Part shown: piece after piece, positions 1-8,561 of the stretch | How positions within the stretch are numbered: position 1 is the stretch's first letter | How the letters are laid out: the number at the start of each line of letters is the position of its first letter | The notes under the pieces: model-generated | Told to the model about the DNA's origin: nothing | What the model saw: the letters and a program-made list of their open reading frames with translations, nothing else | The model's database searches: none | Position numbers and translations under genes: made by a program | Assembly (NCBI RefSeq): GCF_900217905.1 | Contig: NZ_OBMO01000001.1 | Location: forward strand, 186,001-250,000 | From: Alloalcanivorax xenomutans | Lineage (GTDB): Bacteria; Pseudomonadota; Gammaproteobacteria; Pseudomonadales; Alcanivoracaceae | Length of the DNA stretch: 64,000 nt | Direction: 5' to 3'

Positions 1-259
1 CGTCGGCACCATAAGTGGTGATCACGGTATTCAGCAGCCGGCGACTGGCGGGCACCGGCTCGCACTGACGACGATAGCGGGCGATGGTGTCGGCACCGTA
101 TAAATTCTCGGCAACGCCGTAGCGCACCGTTGCCTCCGCGTCCCAGAAAGCCCGGTCCAACGCCTCCAGCCGGTTGGCCAACAGCGCCGCTTCATACGCC
201 TCGAAGGCGGCGCGCACCTCGGCCACTACCGAGGGAATATTGATGTCCTGAGCGGTCAT
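1..259 (-). CDS. AtzH/HpxZ-like (DUF3225) protein, 3' end outside window
   Basis: The gene is open from an ATG at 257-259 to the left edge, giving about 86 residues of an NTF2-like protein that starts [16 protein letters not shown]. It contains the segment [18 protein letters not shown], which I recognise as DUF3225. Known relatives are HpxZ of oxalurate catabolism and AtzH, reported as a 1,3-dicarboxyurea decarboxylase in s-triazine degradation. Its start overlaps the stop of the preceding hydrolase by 4 nt (ATGA), so it is probably translationally coupled and is the ninth gene of the cyanurate operon. AtzH/HpxZ genes usually sit next to an AtzE/HpxY amidase and a small AtzG/HpxX subunit, so those may lie left of position 1. 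The role is inferred from family and context. Confidence 0.75.
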   Translation of the reverse strand, partial: MTAQDINIPSVVAEVRAAFEAYEAALLANRLEALDRAFWDAEATVRYGVAENLYGADTIARYRRQCEPVPASRRLLNTVITTYGAD

Positions 260-933
260 GCATTCGCTCCTTGTTGGAAAGCCCGGCGCAACGCATCCAG
301 TGAGGCGCACCGTCCGACGATACCGCCCTGGGCCACGATCATCGCCAGAGTGGCGGCTTTGAATTCGGGGAAGTAGCTTTCCGTGGCATCCTCGATCACC
401 AGGCAGTCATAGCCCCGATCGCAGGCCTCACGCATGCTGGTTTGTACACAGACTTCGGTGGTGACGCCGGCGAAAATCAACTGAGTGATACCCGCGTCGC
501 GCAGGCGCTGATCCAGCCCGGTGGCATGGAACATCCCTTTTCCCGGCTTATCCACCTGCCACTCACCGGGCTCGGGGGCCACTGTATCGAGGATCCGGTT
601 GCCGGGCTCGCCGCGCACCAGGATCCGTCCCATTGGCCCGTCATCGCCAATGCGGCGCCCCGCTGGCAGTTTGTTCCGTTTCAACGGCGGGCAATCGGAC
701 AGATCCGGCAAATGCGATTCACGGGTATGGACCACCGTCAGCCGCTGCTCCCTGGCCAGCGCCAGCAGCGCCGCCACCTTCGGCACCACCGGCGCCAGCC
801 GGGACACATCATTGCCAAGCGCCGCGCCAAACCCGCCGGGTTCGATGAAATCCCGCTGCATATCGATCACCACCAAGGCGCAGTGGCCGGGATCAAGGGG
901 GAAAGCATTCGGCTTCGCGCTAACGTTCAACAT
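256..933 (-). CDS. Isochorismatase-fold cysteine hydrolase (second BiuH paralog)
   Basis: 225 residues of the isochorismatase-like hydrolase family. The catalytic triad is visible: Asp24 in VVIDMQRDF, Lys129 in VDKPGKG and Cys162 in TTEVCVQT, plus the [12 protein letters not shown] segment shared with biuret and ureidoacrylate amidohydrolases. It is clearly paralogous to the BiuH-like protein at 2459-3148 but diverged. It lacks the YPWPYNG N-terminus and has MFHATGL where BiuH has SFCATDL. Its ATG overlaps the ABC ATPase stop by 7 nt and its stop overlaps the DUF3225 start. The substrate is probably another ureido or biuret-like amide of the same pathway, but the sequence does not say which. 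Confidence 0.85.
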   Translation of the reverse strand: MLNVSAKPNAFPLDPGHCALVVIDMQRDFIEPGGFGAALGNDVSRLAPVVPKVAALLALAREQRLTVVHTRESHLPDLSDCPPLKRNKLPAGRRIGDDGPMGRILVRGEPGNRILDTVAPEPGEWQVDKPGKGMFHATGLDQRLRDAGITQLIFAGVTTEVCVQTSMREACDRGYDCLVIEDATESYFPEFKAATLAMIVAQGGIVGRCASLDALRRAFQQGANA

Positions 934-2456
934 GCCTCCGCCTCCACACCAGCCATGTGGCGTCCCAGTTCAACCCGATTGGCCTCGGCGGCGCGGGTCT
1001 GGTAGCTGATGTGGCCGTCATGGATCACCAGAATCCGGTCCGCCAGCTCCAATAGTTCGTCCAGGTCTTCGCTCAGCAACAACACCCCGGCACCGCGATT
1101 GCGCGCCTCCAGCAGACGCTGGTGGATCATCGCCACGGAGGCGAAATCGAGACCGAACACCGGATTGGACACGATCAGCACCGCTACCTCCTCGGTCAGT
1201 TCCCGCGCCAGCACCACCCGTTGCACATTGCCGCCGGAAAGAGTCTGGATTGGACGCGCCGGGTCCGCCGGGCTGACCTGGAAGCGCTCGATACGCTCAC
1301 CAGCCTGTTTGTCGATGGCGGCCCGGTTGATCCACCAGCCCCAACGACACAGCGCGGGTTGATCAAACTGCCGCAACGCCAGATTCTCCGCCACGCTCAT
1401 GGTGCCGATACAAGCGTTACGCAAAGGTTCCTCCGGCAGGCTGTGTACTTTCTCCCGCAGCATTTCCTCACGTCGGCCATGGTAGGGGCGGCCGTTAATG
1501 AAAACCGACCCGCTCTCCGCCTGCCGCTGCCCGAGCAGCACCTCGGTAAGCTCTTTCTGGCCATTGCCGGAAATACCGGCGATGCCGACGATTTCCCCAG
1601 GGCGCACCGACAGGGAAACCCGGTGCACCGCCTCAACGCCCTTGTCGTTATGCGCCACCATATCCGTGACACGCAGGCACGGTTCGACCTTCTCGTTCAC
1701 CGGCGGCCGCTCCACCACGGTGTTATGGGTTGGGGCCCGCCCCATCATCCAACCGGACAATGCCTCCACCGTGGTGTCCGCCACCGCGCAGCTACCCACC
1801 ATGGCGCCCTTGCGCAGAACGGTCACGTCATCGGCAAAGGCGGTGACTTCCCGGAACTTGTGCGTGATCATCAGAACCGAGACTTCCCCGGCGTGAGCGA
1901 GGCCCCGCATCAGCCCGAGCACTTCATCCGCCTCCTGCGGCGTCAGCACCGAGGTCGGTTCATCGAGAATGATGAAACGGCGCTGTAAATAAAGCTGTTT
2001 GAGAATTTCCAACTTCTGCTTCTCACCGGCGGCGAGCCCGCTCACCGGACGGTCCGGGTCCAGTTGGAACGGCATCTCGTCCATGAACGCCCGCAACCGC
2101 TCCCGTTCCGCTTTCCACCGGATTCGCAATGGCGGATCGTCGCGGGACAACACCAGGTTCTCCGCCACGCTAAGGCCCGGCGCTACCGTGAAGTGCTGGT
2201 AGACCATGCCGATGCCGAGCGCATGCGCCTCGCGCGGCGCACGGATTTGCCGCTCGCGATCACTCACCAGAATCGACCCGCTGTCCAGCGGATCGTAGCC
2301 CACCAGACCTTTCACCAGCGTGCTTTTACCGGCGCCGTTCTCACCCAGCAACGCATGCACGGTGCCGGCACGCACTTTCAGGGATACCCCATCGAGCGCG
2401 CGAAAATGTCCGTAGGATTTCCCCGCGCTGAGAGTTTCCAGGCTCAGTGCCCGCAT
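927..2456 (-). CDS. BMP-type ABC transporter, double ATP-binding protein
   Basis: 509 residues with two fused nucleotide-binding domains, as in RbsA and nucleoside-type YufO/NupO importers. Domain 1 has Walker [10 protein letters not shown], signature LAAGEKQK and Walker B FIILDEPT. Domain 2 has a degenerate Walker A (GISGNGQKE), signature LSGGNVQR, and Asn in place of the catalytic Glu after Walker B ([11 protein letters not shown]), so only one site is likely to hydrolyse ATP. The frame is open further upstream, but the ATG at 2456 starts the conserved domain and lies 2 nt after the biuH stop. It energises the permeases at 4188-6216 together with the binding protein at 6220-7329. Confidence 0.9.
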   Translation of the reverse strand: MRALSLETLSAGKSYGHFRALDGVSLKVRAGTVHALLGENGAGKSTLVKGLVGYDPLDSGSILVSDRERQIRAPREAHALGIGMVYQHFTVAPGLSVAENLVLSRDDPPLRIRWKAERERLRAFMDEMPFQLDPDRPVSGLAAGEKQKLEILKQLYLQRRFIILDEPTSVLTPQEADEVLGLMRGLAHAGEVSVLMITHKFREVTAFADDVTVLRKGAMVGSCAVADTTVEALSGWMMGRAPTHNTVVERPPVNEKVEPCLRVTDMVAHNDKGVEAVHRVSLSVRPGEIVGIAGISGNGQKELTEVLLGQRQAESGSVFINGRPYHGRREEMLREKVHSLPEEPLRNACIGTMSVAENLALRQFDQPALCRWGWWINRAAIDKQAGERIERFQVSPADPARPIQTLSGGNVQRVVLARELTEEVAVLIVSNPVFGLDFASVAMIHQRLLEARNRGAGVLLLSEDLDELLELADRILVIHDGHISYQTRAAEANRVELGRHMAGVEAEAC

Positions 2457-2458
2457 GA

Positions 2459-3148
2459 TCAGGCTCCGTTCAGGGTTCGCAACAGGGTTTCGGAGTCCGA
2501 CACCGCGCCGAACACGCCCCCCTGCATCTTCACCATGTTGATCGCGGCGGCGTGATTGCCGGCGTCGGTGGCACCGCAACAGTCCTCCAGCAGCAGGCAC
2601 TCGAAACCCCGGTCATTGGCTTCACGCATGGTGGTGTGCACACACACATCGGTGGTGATGCCCGTCAGGATGAGGTTTTCGATGCCACGGGTACGCAGAA
2701 TCAATTCAAGATCAGTAGCGCAGAACGAGCCCTTACCAGGCTTGTCGATGATCACCTCACCGCCCAGCGGCGCCAGCTCCGGTATGATCTCCCAGCCCGG
2801 TTCGCCGCGGACCAGAATGCGGCCACAGGGCCCCGGATCACCGATACCGGCACCGATGCGCCGCGAACGCCAGCGCTTGTTGGCGGGCAAGTCGGACAAA
2901 TCCGGGCGGTGCCCTTCGCGGGTATGAATGATGCAGAATCCTTGCTCCCGCATCAGCGTCAGCACGGCTTTGATCGGTTCAATCGGTGCCCGGGTCAGCG
3001 ACAGATCGTAGCCCATGGTGTCGACGTAACCGCCGGCACCGCAGAAATCGGTCTGCATATCGATCACGATCAGCGCGGTATTTTGCGGCGTCAGTTCGCC
3101 GTTGTACGGCCACGGATAGGGTTCCGAATCCAGGTAACGTGGTGGCAT
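2459..3148 (-). CDS. biuH: Biuret amidohydrolase
   Basis: 229 residues. Hydrolyses biuret to allophanate and ammonia. As I recall it, the sequence tracks the Rhizobium BiuH closely from YPWPYNG through [17 protein letters not shown] to [15 protein letters not shown]. The triad falls at Asp30, Lys136 and Cys169, a constant offset of 6 from the published BiuH triad (36/142/175). The start is the ATG at 3146-3148; the longer open frame overlaps the formamidase and is not needed. It sits 5 nt after the formamidase stop and 2 nt before the ABC ATPase. In context it takes biuret formed from ring-opened cyanuric acid and passes allophanate to the hydrolase at 9639. A ureidoacrylate-type specificity is the main alternative. 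Confidence 0.9.
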   Translation of the reverse strand: MPPRYLDSEPYPWPYNGELTPQNTALIVIDMQTDFCGAGGYVDTMGYDLSLTRAPIEPIKAVLTLMREQGFCIIHTREGHRPDLSDLPANKRWRSRRIGAGIGDPGPCGRILVRGEPGWEIIPELAPLGGEVIIDKPGKGSFCATDLELILRTRGIENLILTGITTDVCVHTTMREANDRGFECLLLEDCCGATDAGNHAAAINMVKMQGGVFGAVSDSETLLRTLNGA

Positions 3149-3153
3149 GACAT

Positions 3154-4176
3154 TCAATCCTTCTGGTCGACGTGATCGCCGCAGGGCGAGTAAAGGCGTT
3201 CCGGCGCGTCGAACCCGAAAGCGCGTCCGTCGGTGTGCATCACCTGCTCTTCCCACGGCAGCCGGTAACGGCCGGCGGCCAGGTCGTGCATGTAGGTATA
3301 GGGGCAGTCTCCAGCTCCGCCTTTCACCGCCACGTAACCGCGATGGCCGAACTGATAGATATTGTTTTCCACGCCCCAGTGCCGCCGCGCCTCGCGTACC
3401 AGATCAGGACGCAGCTCGCAGCAGACGATTTCATCGGCCCGGCCGCTTCCTTCCACCAGTGGCACGCCGTCAAAGTTGACGAACATGGCTTCGCCCATGG
3501 AATCGAAAGTACCGTCGGAGCCGCACATGCAGACGCTGGCGGTTTGCATCAGGTTGCAGAATGCATTGGCCTGGTTGGTGATTTTCCAGGAATGCCGGAT
3601 GGGCGCGGTGTAACCGGCGGTGCGAATCATGATTTCCGCGCCTTTATAGGCGCACTCCCGCGCCATTTCCGGGAACATGCCGTCATGGCAAATGATCAGC
3701 GCCAGCTTGCACCCTTTGGGGCCGTCGCACACTGGGATTCCCAGGTCGCCCGGCTCCCAAGGCTCCACCGGTACCCAGGGATGCAATTTGCGGTAGTACA
3801 ACTGAATCTCGCCCTGATCATCGATGATCAGACCGCTGTTGAACGGATTGCCTCCGGGATTGGCTTCCATGATCGAGAAGCAGCCCCAGATGCGGTTTTC
3901 AACGCAGGCCTCGCGCAGCGCGCTGACTTCCGGACCATCAAGGGAGCACAGGACCTCATCGGAGGTGTCCATGGACAACCCGTGCAACGAGTACTCGGGG
4001 AATACGATCAGATCCATCTCCGGCATACCGCGCCGGGCCTTGCCAATCATCCGGATTACGTTCTGTGTTTGTTGCCACACTTCGTCGCGACTGTGCGGAT
4101 CCGGTAACGCCAGTTGCGCCAGGCCGACAACCACACCGTTCGGGGATTTATTCAAGCCTCCAAGGCCACTGCTCAT
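3154..4176 (-). CDS. amiF: Formamidase/aliphatic amidase of the nitrilase superfamily
   Basis: 340 residues, close to the usual length of AmiF formamidase (about 334). The nitrilase triad is visible as Glu61 (VFPEYS), Lys130 (YYRKLHPW) and Cys163 (IICHDGM). AmiF/AmiE-type segments include [23 protein letters not shown] and LPWEEQV. Members hydrolyse formamide or short amides to the acid and ammonia. It is the fifth gene of the operon, 11 nt after the second permease and 5 nt before biuH. Its presence in a cyanurate/biuret operon is unusual; it may supply extra ammonia from formamide or act on a pathway amide. The family is sure, the substrate is inferred. Confidence 0.85.
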   Translation of the reverse strand: MSSGLGGLNKSPNGVVVGLAQLALPDPHSRDEVWQQTQNVIRMIGKARRGMPEMDLIVFPEYSLHGLSMDTSDEVLCSLDGPEVSALREACVENRIWGCFSIMEANPGGNPFNSGLIIDDQGEIQLYYRKLHPWVPVEPWEPGDLGIPVCDGPKGCKLALIICHDGMFPEMARECAYKGAEIMIRTAGYTAPIRHSWKITNQANAFCNLMQTASVCMCGSDGTFDSMGEAMFVNFDGVPLVEGSGRADEIVCCELRPDLVREARRHWGVENNIYQFGHRGYVAVKGGAGDCPYTYMHDLAAGRYRLPWEEQVMHTDGRAFGFDAPERLYSPCGDHVDQKD

Positions 4177-4187
4177 GTCATCGTCTC

Positions 4188-5108
4188 CTATCGATTGAGG
4201 CTCAACTCACCGGGCGCGCCGCTGAGGGTTTGATTGGGTCGGCAGGACAGGTACATCACCAGCAGAGTGAGGGCGTAAGGCATGGCCGCGAACAGGTAAT
4301 AACCACTGCTGATGCCCACCGCCTGCAACGCCGGGCCGACCGCGCCGGAGGCGCCGAACAACAAAGCCGCCCACAAACAGTTCAGTGGTTGCCAGCGGGC
4401 GAAAATCACCAGCGCCACGGCCATCAGTCCCTGGCCACTGGAAAGCCCTTCATTCCAGCTGCCGGGGTAGTAGAGAGACAGATAGGCGCCACCGACACCG
4501 GCCAGGAAGCCGCCGCCGGCGGTGGCCAGGGTGCGCACCAGCGCCGGCCGGTATCCAAGGGCCCGGGCGGATTGGGCGTGATCCCCCACCAATCGCAGCA
4601 CCAATCCCCAACGGGTGGCACGCAAACCCCAGTGCATCAGCAACGTCAGGGCCACACCGATAAAAAACAGAACATTCACCGACAGAGCGGAGCGCACCCG
4701 GGCGTCATCGCTCCAGGCGCCCAGCTCGATGGACGGCAAAGACGGCGCCTGCGGCTGGATGAACGCCTTGCCGAAAAAGAACGCCAGACCGGTACCCAGC
4801 AGGATCAGGGCGATACCGAAAGCGATGTCATTGACCCGAGGCAGTGAGCAGATCACGCCGTGGAAAGCACCGAGCGCGCCGCCGGCGCAACCGGCGGCCA
4901 GCACACCGAGCCAGGCGGAATCGGTGAGATAGGCCACCGCGTAGCCGCTCATGGCGCCGACCACGAGAATGCCTTCCAGGCCCAGATTGATGCGCCCGCC
5001 TTTCTCGGTCAGACATTCGCCGAGACTGACGAACAGGAACGGTGTTCCCACCCGTATGGCGCCGGCCAGCAAAGCCAGCAGCAACACCGAATAGTCGATT
5101 TCAGCCAT
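4188..5108 (-). CDS. BMP-type ABC transporter permease (second subunit)
   Basis: 306-residue hydrophobic permease of the BPD_transp_2 family, with the motif GECLTEKGGRINLGLEG typical of nucleoside/BMP-type importers (YufQ/NupQ-like). About eight membrane segments can be read. The ATG at 5106-5108 is preferred over an upstream start because it begins the conserved region and overlaps the first permease by 8 nt, typical of paired permeases. The gene ends with TAG 11 nt before the formamidase. It would form the heterodimeric inner-membrane channel with the product of 5101-6216. Confidence 0.88.
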   Translation of the reverse strand: MAEIDYSVLLLALLAGAIRVGTPFLFVSLGECLTEKGGRINLGLEGILVVGAMSGYAVAYLTDSAWLGVLAAGCAGGALGAFHGVICSLPRVNDIAFGIALILLGTGLAFFFGKAFIQPQAPSLPSIELGAWSDDARVRSALSVNVLFFIGVALTLLMHWGLRATRWGLVLRLVGDHAQSARALGYRPALVRTLATAGGGFLAGVGGAYLSLYYPGSWNEGLSSGQGLMAVALVIFARWQPLNCLWAALLFGASGAVGPALQAVGISSGYYLFAAMPYALTLLVMYLSCRPNQTLSGAPGELSLNR

Positions 5109-6216
5109 GTTGCACCACCCCTTCGGCCGGCGTCCGGCCCCGCTCCCGCCAATGAATACGCCAATGCAGAACACGGCCGTTCAATGCCTCCCAGGCCAGC
5201 AGATTGACGAACAGCACGCCTTCGAGAATCAAAGTGGTGGCATCGGGCAGCCCCAGCCGCCGTTGCAGCAGGCTGCCGCTGGCTTCGACCCCGCCGAGCA
5301 GAATCGCGCAAACGATGATCGCCAACGGGTTATGACGAGCAGCGAAGGCCACCAGGATGCCACTGGTGCCATAACCAGCGATCAAAGCCGCGTTGGCGCT
5401 GCCCTGAACCGCCGCCACTTCGAACATACCGGCCAGACCGGCGGCCGCTCCGCCCAGCACACAGGTCACCAGCACCAGGCGGTTTACCGGCAGTCCGATC
5501 ATGCGGGCGGCGCGCACGTTGCCGCCGACAATGGAAAAGGCGAAACCGGAAACACTGTGGCGAACCAGCACATGGGCCAGCGCGCAAACCACCACGCCGG
5601 CCACCAGGCCCCAATGCACATAGAACGTATCGCTGATCACGCCCACGCTGTAGGCATCCGGCAACGGTGCCGTGGACGGCTTGTTCAAACTGGCGGGATC
5701 CCGCAGCGGGCCTTCCACCAGATGCCGGAACACCGCCAGGGCAATATAGGAAAGCAGCAGGCTGCCGATGGTCTCGTTGACGCCGCGCCGCTGGCGCATC
5801 CAACCACTGAGACCGATCCAGAAGCCACCCATGGCCATGGCGGCGGCGGCCATCGCCACCCACATCAACGAGGCAGGCAACGCCGGCAGCCACAGCGGCG
5901 TCACCGCCGCCGCCAACCCGCCCAGCACCAGCGCTCCTTCGCCGCCGATGATGATCAGGCCGGCCCGCGCCGGCAACGCCACGCACAATGCCGTCAGCAT
6001 CAGCGGCGCCGCGCGCAGAAGTGTGTTTTCCCAGGAAAACGTCGAGCCGAAGGCACCCTGATAAATCAGCGCCCCGGCTTCCAGAACCGGTATTTCCCGG
6101 GCCCAGAGAAACACGGAGAACAACAGCACGGTCGTGGCCACCGCCAGCACCGTGGGCAGCGCGGGCAGGCCCAAAGCCAGCCCGCGAGCGGCAACGGGAG
6201 GAATACGTATCGACAT
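5101..6216 (-). CDS. BMP-type ABC transporter permease (first subunit)
   Basis: 371-residue inner-membrane permease, BPD_transp_2 family (YufP/NupP-like). The segments ARAGLIIIGGEGALVLGG and GANVNETIGSLLLSYIA-like (here RGVNETIGSLLLSYIA) are characteristic of this subfamily. Several long hydrophobic stretches cover most of the protein. It starts 3 nt after the binding-protein stop and overlaps the next permease by 8 nt. Together with the other parts it should import a small heterocycle or amide; cyanuric acid, a planar uracil analogue, is the best guess from context and from the nucleoside preference of relatives. Confidence 0.88.
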   Translation of the reverse strand: MSIRIPPVAARGLALGLPALPTVLAVATTVLLFSVFLWAREIPVLEAGALIYQGAFGSTFSWENTLLRAAPLMLTALCVALPARAGLIIIGGEGALVLGGLAAAVTPLWLPALPASLMWVAMAAAAMAMGGFWIGLSGWMRQRRGVNETIGSLLLSYIALAVFRHLVEGPLRDPASLNKPSTAPLPDAYSVGVISDTFYVHWGLVAGVVVCALAHVLVRHSVSGFAFSIVGGNVRAARMIGLPVNRLVLVTCVLGGAAAGLAGMFEVAAVQGSANAALIAGYGTSGILVAFAARHNPLAIIVCAILLGGVEASGSLLQRRLGLPDATTLILEGVLFVNLLAWEALNGRVLHWRIHWRERGRTPAEGVVQHG

Positions 6217-6219
6217 CGG

Positions 6220-7329
6220 TCAGATCTGGCCGCGCACGCCTTCCACCAGATAGTCCATCCTCTCCAGCACCACATCCGTTTGTGTCAGTACCGTCCCCTC
6301 GGCCACCATCACCTCACCGGCGTTGTTCCTGATCGGGCCGGTAAAGATGGAGAACTCGCACTTGAGCATACTGGCCTTGACGGCGTCCGCCGCCGCCTTG
6401 GCCGCGTCACTCACCGCCGGCCCGTAAGGGGAAGTCTTGACGAACCCTTCCTTCAAACCGCCACGCATGAAGTTGTTCATTGGCGCTCCGGACTGCAGAG
6501 CCATCACGTGGGCGCGGTAGGGCGTCTCCCAGTTCCATTCGGCACCGGTGAGATACCCTTTCGGCGCCAGGGCTGCCTGACTGGCGTGGTAGCCGCAGGT
6601 CATCACGCCCCGTTTTTCCGCGGTTTCCACCAACACCTTGGGACCATCGACGTGACAGGTGAGCACATCACAGCCCTGGTCGATGAGGCTGTTGGCGGCT
6701 TCCGCTTCCTTCACCGGCAGCGACCAGTCGCCGGTGAAAATCACCGTGGTGGTGATCTCAGGGTCCACCGAGCGCGCGCCAAGCGTGAAGGCATTCAGGT
6801 TACGCAATACCTGAGGGATCGGCTTGGCGGCCACGAATCCCAGCTTCTTGCTCTTGCTCATATGCCCGGCGACCACACCATTGAGGTACTGGCCCTCGTC
6901 GATGTAACCGAAGAAGCTGCCGGCGTTGTCCGGATGAACCCCTTTTTGCCAAAGCCCGCCGCAATGGGCGAAACGTACCTCCGGATACTTGCGCGCCACC
7001 TTGATCACATGCGGGTCGAAGTAACCGAACGAGGTGGGGAAAATAAGCTGGGCACCGTCCTGGCGGATCATCGCCTCCATGGACCGTTGCACCGCCACCG
7101 TTTCTGGAACGTTTTCCTCCTCGATCACGGTGACGTTGGGTAACCCCTTGATGATCGCCGCCGCCTCGGCGTGGGCCTGGTTGTAGCCGAAGTCGTCCTT
7201 GGCACCGACATAAATGAAACCCACGGTCACCGGTTTGTCGGCGGCGCGAGCCAGATTGACCGGCAGTGCCGCGCTGGCACCGAGCACACCGGCGGCCTTG
7301 ATGAAAGAACGACGATTCAGGATTGGCAT
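6220..7329 (-). CDS. BMP-family ABC transporter substrate-binding protein, Tat-type signal
   Basis: 369 residues of the Bmp/PnrA-like family that binds nucleosides and related heterocycles. The N-terminus has a twin-arginine signal (NRRSFIK) followed by a hydrophobic stretch and an ARAAD cleavage region, so export by the Tat system is likely. The mature part begins VTVGFIYVGAKDDFGYNQAH, typical for the family. It lies 25 nt after the ring-opening hydrolase and 3 nt before the first permease. Having the binding protein as the second gene of the cyanurate operon suggests the transporter brings in the ring substrate or biuret. The ligand is an inference. Confidence 0.88.
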   Translation of the reverse strand: MPILNRRSFIKAAGVLGASAALPVNLARAADKPVTVGFIYVGAKDDFGYNQAHAEAAAIIKGLPNVTVIEEENVPETVAVQRSMEAMIRQDGAQLIFPTSFGYFDPHVIKVARKYPEVRFAHCGGLWQKGVHPDNAGSFFGYIDEGQYLNGVVAGHMSKSKKLGFVAAKPIPQVLRNLNAFTLGARSVDPEITTTVIFTGDWSLPVKEAEAANSLIDQGCDVLTCHVDGPKVLVETAEKRGVMTCGYHASQAALAPKGYLTGAEWNWETPYRAHVMALQSGAPMNNFMRGGLKEGFVKTSPYGPAVSDAAKAAADAVKASMLKCEFSIFTGPIRNNAGEVMVAEGTVLTQTDVVLERMDYLVEGVRGQI

Positions 7330-7354
7330 CGGAGAGACCTCGTAAATTGGATCA

Positions 7355-8437
7355 TTAAGAAATCAGCGCGTGAGTAATCACCGCCAAGGGGCCGCCACCA
7401 TCCGGCCCCTGATGTTCGGCGCCCCCGGAAACAAACAAGGCGGTATGCCCGGTACGTCCCGCCAACACCCCACCAACCAGGGCCCGGGCATGGCGGGTGG
7501 CATTGATGTCACTGTCATCCCACATGATGTGGCGGTGACCGCGAATCAGGCCGTTGCGCGACGGTTCCGCCTTGGCCAGCAGCGCCACCAACTCACCGGC
7601 ACCGGCACCGGGCACCCGGGCAAGCGCGCGGGTCACGGCATCGGCGTCCAGGGCATCGGCCATCACGTCATGGCCGATACGGAATTCCGCGTCCCACCCC
7701 GGCGCGTTACCGAGCACCAGGATTTCGTTGCGCATCAATTCAATCCCGGCGGAAGTACTGGCGCGGCCGGAGTACAGGCCGAACTCGTGACAAACGGCGG
7801 CGTCCCGCAGTTGCGCCGGCTCGATCTCCCCCAATGCAAGCGCCACGCCAAGCGCCGAAGCGCCGCGCGAATACGCCATCGACTCATAGGTGTCGGTAGT
7901 GGCGACGGCGGCGCCCCGCCGGGCCGCTTCGTCACAGCGGGCGGAGGTCAACAACGGGCATTTGATCTGCACGAAATGCACGTCCTCGTCGCGCTCGATG
8001 CCGGCGCGGGCCATGGCCTCGCGTACCGCTTGCGCGGTGGCATCGATCTGCGCCCGCCGGCCGATCTGCTCCGGCAAAAAGGACGGCGTGAACGCGACGC
8101 CCGCCGCCAGCCCAGGCGACGTCGAGAGCGCGGGCTCGTCCATCACCTCGAACACCAGAATATGCGGTGACAATCCCCCTTCGGTGCCACCGGACATGAC
8201 CAATGCAATGCGTTCCGCCACCGCTTCGTCGCTCAGACCCAGAACCTCGGAGAAAAGCCGGGTCAGCGCCAGGGTGGACAGCGCGCGAGTGAAGTCGTTG
8301 ACGCAACCGTTGCCTTCGGTCTTGCCGAGAATCGCGATCACCTTTTCCGCGTTGATCCCGCCTTCGTCCAGCGCCCGTCGCAGAGGGGAAACATCGTCGG
8401 GAGCGGCAGTGGCGAAACGGTGAACGCGGGTTTTCAT
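7355..8437 (-). CDS. atzD: Ring-opening amidohydrolase, cyanuric acid hydrolase type
   Basis: 360 residues, the usual size of the AtzD/TrzD/barbiturase family, which has no other known fold relatives. The threefold pseudo-repeat is visible with one Lys and one Ser block per repeat: Lys39 (GKTEGNG) with Ser82 (MSGGTEGG), Lys159 (QIKCPLL) with the Ser-rich block near 227-229 (GRASTSAGIE), and Lys289 with Ser337 (SGGAEHQGPDGGG). The enzyme opens cyanuric acid to 1-carboxybiuret, which decarboxylates to biuret. It is the first gene of the leftward operon and divergent from a LysR regulator. Barbiturase activity is the alternative, but biuH and allophanate hydrolase nearby favour cyanurate. Confidence 0.85.
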   Translation of the reverse strand: MKTRVHRFATAAPDDVSPLRRALDEGGINAEKVIAILGKTEGNGCVNDFTRALSTLALTRLFSEVLGLSDEAVAERIALVMSGGTEGGLSPHILVFEVMDEPALSTSPGLAAGVAFTPSFLPEQIGRRAQIDATAQAVREAMARAGIERDEDVHFVQIKCPLLTSARCDEAARRGAAVATTDTYESMAYSRGASALGVALALGEIEPAQLRDAAVCHEFGLYSGRASTSAGIELMRNEILVLGNAPGWDAEFRIGHDVMADALDADAVTRALARVPGAGAGELVALLAKAEPSRNGLIRGHRHIMWDDSDINATRHARALVGGVLAGRTGHTALFVSGGAEHQGPDGGGPLAVITHALIS

Positions 8438-8561
8438 GACGGGTAATCTCCGGTGGGCCTCGAAACGGGAGCACGATAAGATTGATCCGGCGAATCAAAC
8501 CAGCGCTATTTTTTCATCATTGCGATGCCGTTAGGGCATCACTCAATCGGAGAGCCCGCTC
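8438..8561. promoter_or_regulatory. Divergent control region between atzD and LysR gene
   Basis: The 124-bp gap contains two perfect inverted repeats: TTGAT-N7-ATCAA at 8482-8498 and GATGCC-N5-GGCATC at 8524-8540. The first resembles a LysR-type T-N11-A core and lies centrally. The second lies just upstream of the LysR ribosome-binding site (GGAGAG, about 8549) and could mediate autorepression. No clear sigma-54 element was found here. Confidence 0.5.

Noticed and set aside
5107-7143. 678-residue plus-strand ORF opposite the BMP permease and binding protein
   Set aside because: His/Gln/Arg-rich shadow composition; no domain; antisense to clear transporter genes.
7355-8437. Barbiturase (pyrimidine catabolism) instead of cyanurate hydrolase
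   Set aside because: Not excluded by sequence alone, but BiuH and allophanate hydrolase next door fit cyanurate, and no ureidomalonase is seen.
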